Assembly: GCF_011764485.1 (NCBI RefSeq)
Contig: NZ_AP022848.1
Coordinates: forward strand, 1,640,001 to 1,704,000
From: Bosea sp. ANAM02
GTDB lineage: Bacteria > Pseudomonadota > Alphaproteobacteria > Rhizobiales > Beijerinckiaceae
Length of the DNA stretch: 64,000 nucleotides
Direction of reading: 5' to 3'
Below are positions 33,458-42,090 of this stretch, in pieces. Every line of letters begins with the position of its first letter. Position 1 is the stretch's first letter. The position numbers and the translations under genes are program-made. The notes under the pieces are model-generated. The model had not been told where the DNA came from and searched no databases. It was given only the letters and a program-made list of their open reading frames with translations.

Positions 33458-34045
33458 ATGACCCAGACCCGCCGCAACCTGATCACGGGCGGTCTCGCCG
33501 TGGCCGGCGCGAGCCTGACGGGGGGGCCGCTTTCCGCGCTCGCCCAGAACTATCAGAACCAGCAATCGTTCAGCCAGAATGAGCTCGTCGGCTCCGGCCA
33601 CAAGTTCTTCGGCAATGTGTCGCGCGGTCTCGCGCTCACCATCGAGGAGGCGGTGCGCCGCTGGGGCGAGCCGAATGGCTATGTGCTCGGCCAGGAAGCT
33701 TCCGGCGCCTTCGTCGGCGGCCTGCGCTATGGCGAGGGCCAGCTCTACACGCGCAATGCCGGCGACCGCCGCGTGTTCTGGCAGGGCCCTTCGATCGGCT
33801 TCGATTTCGGCGGCGAAGGCGCCCGCACGATGATGCTGGTCTACAACCTCCCGATGGTCGATGCGCTCTACCAGCGCTTCGCGGGCGTTGACGGCTCGGC
33901 CTATTTCATCGGTGGCTTCGGCTTCACCGCGCTGACGGCGGAGGGGATCACCGTGGTGCCGATCCGCACCGGCGTCGGCTGGCGGCTCGGCGTGAATCTC
34001 GGTTATCTCAAGTTCACGCCGCAGGCGACCTGGAACCCGTTCTGA
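33458..34045 (+). CDS. eipA: DUF1134 family envelope protein (EipA homologue)
   Basis: Periplasmic envelope-integrity protein; Brucella EipA (DUF1134) is needed for envelope stress survival. It is 195 aa starting at MTQTRRNLITGG, with GGAG 9 nt upstream. ATG 33449 lies directly on that GGAG, so I prefer the later start. It has a signal or Tat-like sequence (1-29) and then the conserved DUF1134 core: GHKFFGNVSRGLALTIEEAV, WGEPNGYVLGQEASGAFVGG and GDRRVFWQGPSIGFDFGGEG. The C-terminus ends KFTPQATWNPF, as in the family. Confidence 0.88.
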   Translation: MTQTRRNLITGGLAVAGASLTGGPLSALAQNYQNQQSFSQNELVGSGHKFFGNVSRGLALTIEEAVRRWGEPNGYVLGQEASGAFVGGLRYGEGQLYTRNAGDRRVFWQGPSIGFDFGGEGARTMMLVYNLPMVDALYQRFAGVDGSAYFIGGFGFTALTAEGITVVPIRTGVGWRLGVNLGYLKFTPQATWNPF

Positions 34046-34157
34046 TCGCGGCTGCGATCGGGAGCATCTCAGCCGCCCTGTTCGAGTGTGCCGCTCTGGC
34101 CATGACGCGGCCGTCATGGCAGATTCGACCTCAGTCCTCAGCCGGGAGTCCTGAGAC

Positions 34158-35402
34158 GTGATCGAAGCCGCCATGCTGTTCGCGCTCGGCTTCCTCTGTG
34201 CCGCCTTGCTGGCCCTGGCGGCCGTGCCGGCGCTGGCGCGGCGGGCCGACAGGCTGGCGCGCAAGCGGGCCGAGGCCGCGTTTCCGCTGTCCCTCGCCGA
34301 GATCGCGGCCGATCGCGACCATCTGCGCGCCGAGCTTGCCTTGCGCATGCGCAAGGCCGAGCAGGATGCCGAGCGCGGCTTCGCCGCCAAGGCCGGCGCG
34401 ATGGAGGAACTCGGCCGCCGCGACATGACGATCGGCCGGCTCGAACGCGAGCTTGGCGAGCGCGACACTCGGATTGGCGGGCTCGAAACCGATCTCGCGC
34501 AGACGCGCGGCGAACTTGCCGATACGCAAGGAGCGCTCGCGAGCGAACGGGCCGACCACGGCGAAACCACGGCCACGCTGGAGAAGCGGGTGGCGGACCT
34601 CGCCAGTCTCGAACGCAATCTGGAAGAGACCCGGGCGGCCTTGACCGGTACCGGCGCCGATCTGGTGGCGCGAAGCGGCGAACTGGAACGCGAGCGGGAG
34701 ACCGTCGGGCGGATCGAGGCTCTGCTGGCCGAGCGCGAGCGCGAGCTCTCCGAGACCCGGAGCCATGCCGAGAAGCTGCGCGTCGCACAGATCGAGGACG
34801 GAACCCGCATCATGGTGCTGCAAACCAGGAGCGACGAGCTTGCGGGCAAGCTTGCCGTGACCGAGGAGCGCCTTCTCCAGAGCGAAACGGCGCTGCGCGC
34901 CATGACCGGCGAACGCGATGGCGAGCGGGTGCGGGCCGATGCCTTCGACGCCCGGGCCGCGCAGGCCGAGGCCGGGCTCGCCGCTGCCGATGCCCGCGCC
35001 GGTGCGGCGGGTGTGGCGGCGCAGCAGCTCGAGACGCAGCTCCGGCAGGAGCAGGCCGACCATGCGGCGGCGAAGGACTTGCGGGGAGCCTTGGACCTGG
35101 CGCTGACCGCGGCGAAGACCGATCACGAGGCTGCCATGCAGAAGAACCGGGAGGAGATCGCGAGCTTGCAGGACGCCCAGACCGAGCACGAGGGGCAGAT
35201 CGCGATGCTGCGGGCCGAGCTTCAGACGCTGCAGGGCGCGCTCGCCCAGGCGCGGACCGACCGGGACCGGCTCATGGACGAGATGTCCGGTCTTCGCCGG
35301 GCTGGAGGCGCGGGTGCCAACGATGCGGCCCTGCGCCAGGAGATCGTCAAGCTCGCGGACCGGCTGATGGGTGCGGCGCCGAAGCGCGAGGCGGCGGAAT
35401 AG
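34158..35402 (+). CDS. Membrane-anchored coiled-coil protein
   Basis: Function not recognised. It is 414 aa from GTG 34158. One N-terminal membrane helix (residues 4-26: MLFALGFLCAALLALAAVPA) is followed by a basic patch and the motif AEAAFPLSLAEIAADRDHLR. Then about 330 residues of nearly continuous coiled coil rich in Glu, Arg, Ala and Leu have frequent ERELGERDTRI-type heptads. The topology is therefore an anchored rod in the cytoplasm, reminiscent of scaffold or cell-pole organisers. The C-terminal 40 residues include GAGANDAALRQEIVKLADRL. Confidence 0.7.
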   Translation: MIEAAMLFALGFLCAALLALAAVPALARRADRLARKRAEAAFPLSLAEIAADRDHLRAELALRMRKAEQDAERGFAAKAGAMEELGRRDMTIGRLERELGERDTRIGGLETDLAQTRGELADTQGALASERADHGETTATLEKRVADLASLERNLEETRAALTGTGADLVARSGELERERETVGRIEALLAERERELSETRSHAEKLRVAQIEDGTRIMVLQTRSDELAGKLAVTEERLLQSETALRAMTGERDGERVRADAFDARAAQAEAGLAAADARAGAAGVAAQQLETQLRQEQADHAAAKDLRGALDLALTAAKTDHEAAMQKNREEIASLQDAQTEHEGQIAMLRAELQTLQGALAQARTDRDRLMDEMSGLRRAGGAGANDAALRQEIVKLADRLMGAAPKREAAE

Positions 35403-35458
35403 GCGCGGCCACCGCTTGGCGGTCACCGGCCTTTGCCGATTTTCCCGGGAACCACGGG

Positions 35459-35554
35459 GTCATCCCGGGCTTGACCCGGGATCCATGCCGGAGCGCTCCC
35501 GGTGAAGGTTCAGGCACGGATTCCGGATCTTCGCTTCGCTGCGTCCGGAATGAC
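35459..35554. repeat. Intergenic palindromic element (GTCAT...ATGAC family)
   Basis: GTCATCCCGGGCTTGACCCG opens with the local hairpin CCCGGGCTTGACCCGGG. TGCGTCCGGAATGAC closes it. It is in the 324-bp gap between the coiled-coil gene and the kinase gene. Confidence 0.7.
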
Positions 35555-35640
35555 CCGCGTTCTTCGAAATGCACCCCGCCCGCTCTCTCGCGGATTTCAC
35601 TTTGCCATTCGATGCAGGGCTTTGATCCTGCATCGGCTTT

Positions 35641-35667
35641 CCCGAAAACCGCATTCCACTTTTCGGG
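35641..35667. repeat. CCCGAAAA/TTTTCGGG dyad ahead of the kinase gene
   Basis: CCCGAAAA (35641-35648) and TTTTCGGG (35660-35667) form a perfect inverted repeat, followed by CCGATGCTCTAG. A similar arrangement (59945-59969) precedes CCCGATACTGTAG, so the two look like copies of one mobile or regulatory element. The remaining part of this gap holds nothing I recognise. Confidence 0.5.
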
Positions 35668-35726
35668 CCGATGCTCTAGGAAGGCTGCGTTCCCGGCCTT
35701 CCCGCGCCATCCGAATGGTTTGAAAC

Positions 35727-36665
35727 GTGACCGACAGCCGCTTCGATCTCCTTTGCCTCGGCGAGCCGCTCGGCGAGTTCAATGCGACCCGCGCCGAGAG
35801 CGGTGCCTTCCTGTTCGGCCATGGCGGCGACACCTCGAACTGCGCGGTCGCGGCGGCGCGCCAGGGCATGTCGGTCGGCTATCTCGGCGCGCTCGGCGAT
35901 GACAGTGCCGGCCATTCGATCCGCGGCCTGTGGAAGCGCGAAGGCGTCGACGACAGCCATGTCGCGACCCATCCGAGCGCGCCGACCGGCCTCTATTTCG
36001 TCGATCACGGTCCCTCCGGCCATGTCTTCTCCTATCTGCGCGCCGGCTCGGCCGCGAGCCTCTACGGCCCGCGCGACCTGCCGCGCGACCTGATCCGTTC
36101 GGCCCGGATCATCCAGGCTTCCGGCATCAGCCAGGCGATCTCGGCCAGCGCCTGCGACGCCGTGTTCGAGGCCTTCGACACGGCCCGCAAGGCAGGGGTT
36201 CTCACCGCCTACGACACCAATCTGCGTCTGAAGCTCTGGCCGCTGACCCGCGCCAGGGCGATCATCCATGCCGCCTGCGCCATGGCCGACATCATCCTGC
36301 CCGGCCTCGACGACGCGACGCAGCTCACGGGGCTCAACAATCCCGATGCCATCGTCGATTTCTACCTCGGTCTCGGTGCACGGGTCGTGGCGCTGACGCT
36401 CGGCCATGAGGGCTCGCTGGTGGCGACGCCGGTCCGGCGCGAGCGCTTCCGGCCGATCAAGGTCGATGCGATCGACGCGACGGGCGCGGGCGACTGCTAT
36501 GATGGCGCCTTCCTCGCCGAATACCTGCGCACGGGCGATGCCTTCACTGCGGGCGCCTATGCCAATGTCGCGGCGGCCCTGTCGACGCTCGGCTATGGCG
36601 CGGTCGCGCCGTTGCCGCGCCGCGCCGATGTCGAGGCGCGCATCGCTGCGGAGGTCCGTTCCTGA
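35727..36665 (+). CDS. PfkB-family sugar kinase, 2-keto-3-deoxygluconate kinase-like
   Basis: ATP-dependent sugar kinase, 312 aa. The PfkB signature 1 region is GEPLGEFNATRAE / GDTSNCAVAAARQG. The active-site loop with catalytic Asp is IDATGAGDCYDGAFLAEY (PfkB signature 2). The N-terminal Gly-rich and FGHGGDTSNCAVA features resemble KdgK. It overlaps the HAD-family gene by one base (TGATG), so coupling is likely. Assignment to KDG rather than another sugar acid is tentative, because no uxu/kdgA genes are nearby. Confidence 0.8.
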   Translation: MTDSRFDLLCLGEPLGEFNATRAESGAFLFGHGGDTSNCAVAAARQGMSVGYLGALGDDSAGHSIRGLWKREGVDDSHVATHPSAPTGLYFVDHGPSGHVFSYLRAGSAASLYGPRDLPRDLIRSARIIQASGISQAISASACDAVFEAFDTARKAGVLTAYDTNLRLKLWPLTRARAIIHAACAMADIILPGLDDATQLTGLNNPDAIVDFYLGLGARVVALTLGHEGSLVATPVRRERFRPIKVDAIDATGAGDCYDGAFLAEYLRTGDAFTAGAYANVAAALSTLGYGAVAPLPRRADVEARIAAEVRS

Positions 36666-37525
36666 TGAGCGTTCCGGTTCTGAAGCGGGCGGGCGATCTT
36701 CTCGCCCGCTACGATGTGCTGATCAGCGACGTCTGGGGCGTGGTGCATGACGGGCTCTGGGCGCTGGAGCCGGCCTGCGACGCGTTGATGGCCTATCGCG
36801 AGCGCGGCGGCACGGTGGTGCTGCTTTCGAATGCGCCGGGCCCGTCGCAGCAGGTCGCCAACCTCCTCGACGCCAAGCGCGTGCCGCGCGAATCCTGGGA
36901 CCGGCTGGTCACCTCCGGCGACGTCACGCGGGCGCTGATCGCGCAGAGCCATCACAAGCGCGCCTATCATATCGGCTGGCAGAGCGACCGGGCCGTCTTC
37001 GACGGGCTCGATGTCACGCTCGTCGATGAGGACAAGGCCGATATCGTCGTCGCGACCGAGCTCAACGACTACCGCACCGAGACGCCGGAGCAGTACCGGC
37101 CGCTGCTGGAGCGCTTCGCCCGGCGCGGCCTGCCCTTCATCTGCGGCAATCCCGATCTCGTCGTGCATGTCGGCGAGGACCTGCTGCCCTGCGCCGGTTC
37201 GCTCGCGACGATCTATGAGCAGCTCGGCGGCTCCGTCGCCTGGGCCGGCAAACCCTATGGCCCGGCCTATGATCTCGCGCTGGCGGCGGCGGCCGACGCG
37301 CGCGGCGGCCGGTCGGTCGAGCCCGGCAAGGTGCTGGTGATCGGCGATGCGGTCCGTACCGACCTCGCCGGGGCGCGCCTGATGGGCTTCGACAGCCTGT
37401 TCATCGCCGGCGGCATCCATCGCGACGAGACGATGCGGGGCGGCGAGGTCGATGCGGCCGGGCTCGCCAGGGTGCTGGACGGTCTCCCCGTCCAGCCGAT
37501 CGCGGCGATGGGCGCGCTGGCCTGA
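36665..37525 (+). CDS. TIGR01459 family HAD-IIA hydrolase
   Basis: Predicted sugar-phosphate or nucleotide phosphatase, 286 aa. HAD motif I is VLISDVWGVVHDG with the nucleophile Asp and general-acid position as Val-Trp, as in NagD-like subgroup IIA. Motif II is VVLLSNAPG, motif III has the Lys in WAGKPYG and motif IV is VIGDAVRTDLAGAR. The AraL/NagD cap domain lies between motifs II and III. It is coupled to the upstream kinase and probably controls a phosphosugar pool. Confidence 0.85.
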   Translation: MSVPVLKRAGDLLARYDVLISDVWGVVHDGLWALEPACDALMAYRERGGTVVLLSNAPGPSQQVANLLDAKRVPRESWDRLVTSGDVTRALIAQSHHKRAYHIGWQSDRAVFDGLDVTLVDEDKADIVVATELNDYRTETPEQYRPLLERFARRGLPFICGNPDLVVHVGEDLLPCAGSLATIYEQLGGSVAWAGKPYGPAYDLALAAAADARGGRSVEPGKVLVIGDAVRTDLAGARLMGFDSLFIAGGIHRDETMRGGEVDAAGLARVLDGLPVQPIAAMGALA

Positions 37526-37557
37526 GGGCAATAGCACGAGGCTTTACCCTGGCTGCG

Positions 37558-39906
37558 TTACCGGGGCCTGAGCAGATGCGCGGCGATGTCGTGCCAGAGC
37601 CCTTGCAGCGGGCGGAAAACGAAGCGCACCGTCGAATTGCCGGGCGGCACGACGACGGCCCGGAACAGGACGTTTGCGCGAAGCAATTCGGCCGGCTGGC
37701 CGTCGATCTCGACCTGCCACCAATGGTGCCAGACATCGTTGAGCACGAGATAGCCGCCCCGTGTGGTCTCGACCGCGAGCGTCACGGTCGTGGTGCCGTA
37801 GTCGCGAATCGCGACACTGTTTTGCCCAAGCGGGCCGGTCGGCAAGGGCGGAGGATCGCGGTCGAGCAGCACGGTACGGCGCGGGTCGAAATTCCCAGGC
37901 CACTCCCCGGTTTTCAGGATCGCGTCGAAATCCGCCTTCCGGGCGTCGGTCACCAGCAGGACGCGCGGCAGGGCGCGCGGATTCTCATAGACGAAAGCGT
38001 CCTTCGTCCGGGCGATCTGCCTGAGGTCGCCGGGCTTCAGGCGCTTGTCGATCTGCTCGATGGGGACACCGGTCGCGATGAAGCGCAGGCCGAGCATGTC
38101 GGCGAGCAGGGAGCGGTAGCCCGGCATCAGCGGCGAGAAGGTGCGCTGGTCGGGCAGGGCGACATGGTCGCCGGCGCCGGTCGCCTTGCTGTAGAGGCCG
38201 AGCCGGAGCGGGTTGTAGCCCAGCGTGTTGTCGAGATCGTGGACGAGGCTGGCATTGGGCCAGTGGAAATCGATGGCGGCGAGCTCGATGCGGTCGCGCC
38301 GGTCGGGGCCCATGGTGCGGGCGGTTTCGCGCTTCAGCAGGGCGATGGTGTCGTTGCTGCTGTCCTTGCGCAGCACGTCGTAGGTCTGCGCGGGCAGCGC
38401 GGTGGATTCGCTCGGACCATTGTTGACCGCGAGATCGATGGTCAGCGTCGCGGCGAGGACCAGGGTTGCGGCCAGCAGGGAACCGCGCACCGCGAGCCCG
38501 CGCGCGGCAATGAGGCCGCCGAGCGAGAGCATGCCGCAGAGCGCCGCGATGACGAGCGGAATGGTCGCGACCGGGATGCGCCCGACCATCCAGGCGAGCC
38601 AGAGCGCCAACGCGAGCGCACCGGCGAAGATCAGGGCTTCGAGAGCGATCTGCCAGGGCCGCGCCTTCGGTGCGGTGCCGGTCATGACGAGATGGGTCAG
38701 GTAGCCGCCGAGCAGGGCGAGCAGAGCGCCGAGGATAAAGAGCGCATCGGCCGGGCGGCGGTAGAAGCTGATGCCGGGCAGTTCGAACAGCACCCGGAAG
38801 GCCGGCGTGTAGCGGCCGAGCGCGAAGAGCAGCACGACGATCGCCGCGACGGTGAGCGGGACGATCTCGCGCCGCCAGAGCGCGCCGCGGACGAGGCCGA
38901 CCGTGAGGATCAGGCCCATCGGCAGCAGGCCGAGATAGAGCTGGCTCATGTTGCGGGCGAGGAAGAGGCTGAGCGGCCCGAAGCGGGCTTCCCAGGCCGG
39001 GCTGGGCGCACCCCAGAAATCGGCGAGCGGACCGGCCGCGCCATAGAGATTGGCGAAGAGCCCGGTGAGCAGCGCCGCCGGATGGAGCGAGCCCTTGCCG
39101 GCCTCGACGAAATCGATGACGGGGCGGTTCGATTCCTGCGCGATGAAGGCGGTCAACAGAATCGGGATTGTCGCAACGAGGATGGCGCCGAGCGTTCCGG
39201 CAAGGAGCGGCGGCAGGCTGGCGCGGAAGGCTCGCCACGGGCTCCGGGCGATCAGGATCGCGGCGATGGTGAGCCCGGCGAGGACATAGACGCCGAGCAG
39301 CGCGACCTGATCGCGCCCCAGCACCATGAAGCCGGAGACGATGCCGGCGGCGAAGCCATAGCCGATCGAGCCGCGCTCCAGTGCCCGCGAGAGCAGGAAG
39401 AGCGTGATCGCGAAATAGCCGAGGCTGAGCACCTGCCCGACATGCTGGATGCGCCAGGCCGCAGCCGCCCCGAAGGCAAAGGAGAGGGCCGCTACGACGG
39501 CGCCGGCCGGATGCCAGCCGCGATCACGGAAGATCAAAACGATCGACAGCGCTCCGAGAAGCAGCGTGCCGAGCAGGGCGCCGTCGCTCCAGCGGAAATC
39601 CGGGGCCGGGTTCAGCGCCGCGATCAGGGCGAAAATGGGCGAGAAGATCAGGGATTGCGGATCGGCGACCTGCGGCGAGCCGGAAAAGACGTAAGGAGTC
39701 CAGAAAGGCGAGAGGCCCTTGTGGAAGGCATCGGCGAGGAACTGGAGCTGCGGGTGGAAATGCGCCTTGGCGTCCCAGGGGATCGTCAGCCTGCCCGAGA
39801 GCCAGGGCCAGGACAGGGCGAGCCAGGCGATGGATACGATCGCGCAGACGCTGGCGAGCGGCCAGCGTGCGGGAGCGTCGGGAAAGGTATCGTCGGGCGC
39901 GGGCAT
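37558..39906 (-). CDS. YfhO-like polytopic membrane protein
   Basis: Large inner-membrane protein, 782 aa. About 13 hydrophobic helices occupy residues 15-545. The start MPAPDDTFPDAPARW precedes the first helix. The loop between helices 1-2 has WDAKAHFHPQLQFLADAFHKG, and GRDQVALLGVYVLAGLTI is within the membrane part. A C-terminal periplasmic domain (about 555-780) ends VVPPGNSTVRFVFRPLQG. This resembles bacterial YfhO and related GT-C-like polyprenyl-sugar transferases. No specific reaction can be assigned. It converges with the HAD gene. Confidence 0.65.
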   Translation of the reverse strand: MPAPDDTFPDAPARWPLASVCAIVSIAWLALSWPWLSGRLTIPWDAKAHFHPQLQFLADAFHKGLSPFWTPYVFSGSPQVADPQSLIFSPIFALIAALNPAPDFRWSDGALLGTLLLGALSIVLIFRDRGWHPAGAVVAALSFAFGAAAAWRIQHVGQVLSLGYFAITLFLLSRALERGSIGYGFAAGIVSGFMVLGRDQVALLGVYVLAGLTIAAILIARSPWRAFRASLPPLLAGTLGAILVATIPILLTAFIAQESNRPVIDFVEAGKGSLHPAALLTGLFANLYGAAGPLADFWGAPSPAWEARFGPLSLFLARNMSQLYLGLLPMGLILTVGLVRGALWRREIVPLTVAAIVVLLFALGRYTPAFRVLFELPGISFYRRPADALFILGALLALLGGYLTHLVMTGTAPKARPWQIALEALIFAGALALALWLAWMVGRIPVATIPLVIAALCGMLSLGGLIAARGLAVRGSLLAATLVLAATLTIDLAVNNGPSESTALPAQTYDVLRKDSSNDTIALLKRETARTMGPDRRDRIELAAIDFHWPNASLVHDLDNTLGYNPLRLGLYSKATGAGDHVALPDQRTFSPLMPGYRSLLADMLGLRFIATGVPIEQIDKRLKPGDLRQIARTKDAFVYENPRALPRVLLVTDARKADFDAILKTGEWPGNFDPRRTVLLDRDPPPLPTGPLGQNSVAIRDYGTTTVTLAVETTRGGYLVLNDVWHHWWQVEIDGQPAELLRANVLFRAVVVPPGNSTVRFVFRPLQGLWHDIAAHLLRPR

Positions 39907-39937
39907 CAGCCTGGCCTGATCGCGAGCGGGAGCAGGG

Positions 39938-41065
39938 TCAATCCGTGGGGGCGGCGCGCGCCATCAGCGCGTCCATGTCGATGAAATGGCCGGCCCGGTC
40001 ACGCTTCGATGCGAGATAGCGGACGTTATGGGCATTCGGGCGGCCGAGCACGCGCTGGGTCGCGGCGACCTCGAGCCCGGCTGCCTGGATCGCGCCGATC
40101 TTCTGCGGATTGTTGGTGAGTGCCACCACCCGCGAGATGCCGAGCTGCTTGAGCATGGTCGCGGCGAAGTCGAAATGGCGCTGGTCGAGATCGAAGCCGA
40201 GGACTTCGTCGGCGTCGTAGGTGTCCCAGCCCTGGCTCTGCAGCTTGTAGGCGCGCATCTTGTTGGAAATGCCGTTACCGCGACCTTCCTGATCGAGATA
40301 GAGCAGCACGCCGCCCTCATTCTCGGCCATCCACTGCACGGTTTCGCGGAGCTGGTCGCCGCAATCGCATTTCAGCGAACCGAAGAGATCGCCCGTCAGG
40401 CAGGCGGAGTGCAGGCGCACCGGCACGGCCGTCGACAGATCGGGCTTGCCGACGATGATCGCGACCTGATCGCGCAGCCCCTCGCCGCCGCGGAAGACGA
40501 CGAATTCGGTCTCGGGCGCGCCTTCGAGCGGCACCGGAGCGCGTCCGACGATCTTCAGCGTCGCCGCCTGCTCGGCGCGATAGCCGTTGACGGCCGTAAT
40601 CTCGACCGCGACGAGCGGCTCGTTCGCGACGGCATCGGCGGTCACGGGCACAAGGATCACGGCCGGCAGCACGAGCGAGAGGCGGGCCAGCTCCAAAGCG
40701 GCCTCGTCGAGGGCCGAAGCCGGGGCGACGGGCGCATCCATGCGACCATCGAGCTTGAGCGCGAGCGTCTCGACGCGGGCGGTATCGATGGTCGGCAGGG
40801 CGAAGATGCCGGTCTCCAGGCGCCCCTTGGCGCCCAGCCGGCGCAGGCGCGCGGCGCTCAGCACGAGATGGCCGCGGCCCTGCGCCAGCAGGTCGAAGCT
40901 GTGGGCGAGGCCAGCGTCGGCGAGTTCGGCGGAGAGGGCCAGCGCCAATCTCTCGCCATCGCGGAGCAGGACCGGACGGGCTGCGCGGAACTCGGCGATC
41001 GCCCGTTCGACCTTCACGAGATCCGTCTGGAGGGATGGGCCGAAGAGCGTACGCGACTCAGGCAT
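39938..41065 (-). CDS. ribA: GTP cyclohydrolase II with degenerate N-terminal half
   Basis: Converts GTP to 2,5-diamino-6-ribosylamino-4-pyrimidinone 5'-phosphate, the first riboflavin step. It is 375 aa starting at MPESRTLFGP (ATG 41146 in frame is an alternative). The C-terminal GTP_cyclohydro2 domain has the zinc Cys cluster CLTGDLFGSLKCDCGDQL, catalytic DQEGRGNG and LTNNPQKI. The N-terminal 165 residues align in layout with a RibB (DHBP synthase) domain but lack its DDEDREN and RxGHTEA motifs. It sits beside a cytochrome b561 and near a PTPS/GT4/methyltransferase operon, so it could serve a pathway other than riboflavin. Confidence 0.88.
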   Translation of the reverse strand: MPESRTLFGPSLQTDLVKVERAIAEFRAARPVLLRDGERLALALSAELADAGLAHSFDLLAQGRGHLVLSAARLRRLGAKGRLETGIFALPTIDTARVETLALKLDGRMDAPVAPASALDEAALELARLSLVLPAVILVPVTADAVANEPLVAVEITAVNGYRAEQAATLKIVGRAPVPLEGAPETEFVVFRGGEGLRDQVAIIVGKPDLSTAVPVRLHSACLTGDLFGSLKCDCGDQLRETVQWMAENEGGVLLYLDQEGRGNGISNKMRAYKLQSQGWDTYDADEVLGFDLDQRHFDFAATMLKQLGISRVVALTNNPQKIGAIQAAGLEVAATQRVLGRPNAHNVRYLASKRDRAGHFIDMDALMARAAPTD

Positions 41066-41332
41066 CGAAAAGTCCGTCAGATTGGGCCGGGGAACGGCCG
41101 AGGGAGCGTCCAGGGCACCATCGCGTATCGATATAGGGCCTTGCATCGCGCTCTGCCAGCAACGTGGCGGGCGGGGCGCCGGTTCCATGATCAAAACCGC
41201 GTCAGATGGCGTCGGTCGGCAAGCGAAATCGGGAACTTCCGAAGCGTCTCGCATCCTATGGGCGCATGTGCTTGAACGTGAGATGAATGTGGCTTCGGCA
41301 ACAGGTGAGGAGTCGTGCTTATGGAGGGCGAT

Positions 41333-41884
41333 ATGCCGGCAACCCGCGTTTACAGCCCGATCGCCCGGACGTTGCACTGGATCACGGTGGCGGCGGTCTT
41401 CGCGATGGTCCCGGTCGGGCTCGCCATGAGCTATCGCGGCAATGTGCTGAATATCTGGGATGGGCTGACGAACGGGCTCTACAGCGCCCATAAGCTCGTC
41501 GGTTTCCTGCTGCTCTGGCTGATGGCCGGCCGGCTGGCCTATCGCCTGCTGCATGGCGCGCCGCCGGACGAGCCGACGCTGGCCTGGTGGCAGAAGGCGG
41601 TCTCGCATCTGGTGCACTGGCTGCTCTACGGCCTGCTGATCGTCGTGCCGCTGCTCGGCTGGATCGGGGTATCGCTGTTTCCGGCGCTGACGATCTTCGA
41701 TCTGTTCGACCTGCCGGCGCTGGCGCAGCCCAATGAGGACATGGCCAAGCGCGTGCTCGACATCCATGGCAAGCTCGCGCTGGCGACCGGGGCGCTGGCG
41801 CTGATGCATATCGGCGCGGCGCTGCATCACTATCTGATCCTCAAGGACGGGGTGATGCGGCGGATGCTGCCTTGGGTGCGGTAG
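41333..41884 (+). CDS. Cytochrome b561
   Basis: Di-haem, four-helix inner-membrane electron carrier, 183 aa from MPATRVYSPIART. GTG 41315 and ATG 41321 are alternatives, but GGAGGG lies 5 nt before 41333. Haem-ligand histidines are visible: RTLHWITV, AHKLVGF, VHWLLYG and MHIGAALHHYLI. Transmembrane helices centre near residues 25, 60, 95 and 150. Divergent from ribA, it may share that promoter region. Confidence 0.9.
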   Translation: MPATRVYSPIARTLHWITVAAVFAMVPVGLAMSYRGNVLNIWDGLTNGLYSAHKLVGFLLLWLMAGRLAYRLLHGAPPDEPTLAWWQKAVSHLVHWLLYGLLIVVPLLGWIGVSLFPALTIFDLFDLPALAQPNEDMAKRVLDIHGKLALATGALALMHIGAALHHYLILKDGVMRRMLPWVR

Positions 41885-41915
41885 GGCGAGAGCCACGTTT
41901 CCACGGAACTATGCC

Positions 41916-42062
41916 GTCATTCCGGGGCTTCGCGTCAGCGAAGAGCCCGGAATCCAGAACCGATGCCCCTCCGCGAAAAGCACGGAGGGGCCGTCGAATA
42001 CAACGCTGAAGGGCGCCGGTTCTGGATTCCAGGCTCAGGCCTTCGGCCTGCCCCGGAATGAC
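41916..42062. repeat. Intergenic palindromic element (GTCAT...ATGAC family)
   Basis: GTCATTCCGGGGCTTCGCGT opens the element, with GAACCG...CGGTTC halves inside (CCAGAACCG / CGGTTCTGG). GCCCCGGAATGAC closes it. It fills the convergent gap between cytochrome b561 and the SAM methyltransferase. Confidence 0.75.
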
Positions 42063-42090
42063 GATGTGGTTTCGTGGAGACGGGTCAAGT

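Noticed and set aside
37576..39984. 802-aa plus-strand open frame across the YfhO-like gene
   Set aside because: Antisense shadow with Glu/Arg/Gly-rich low complexity; the minus-strand product has a coherent membrane topology.
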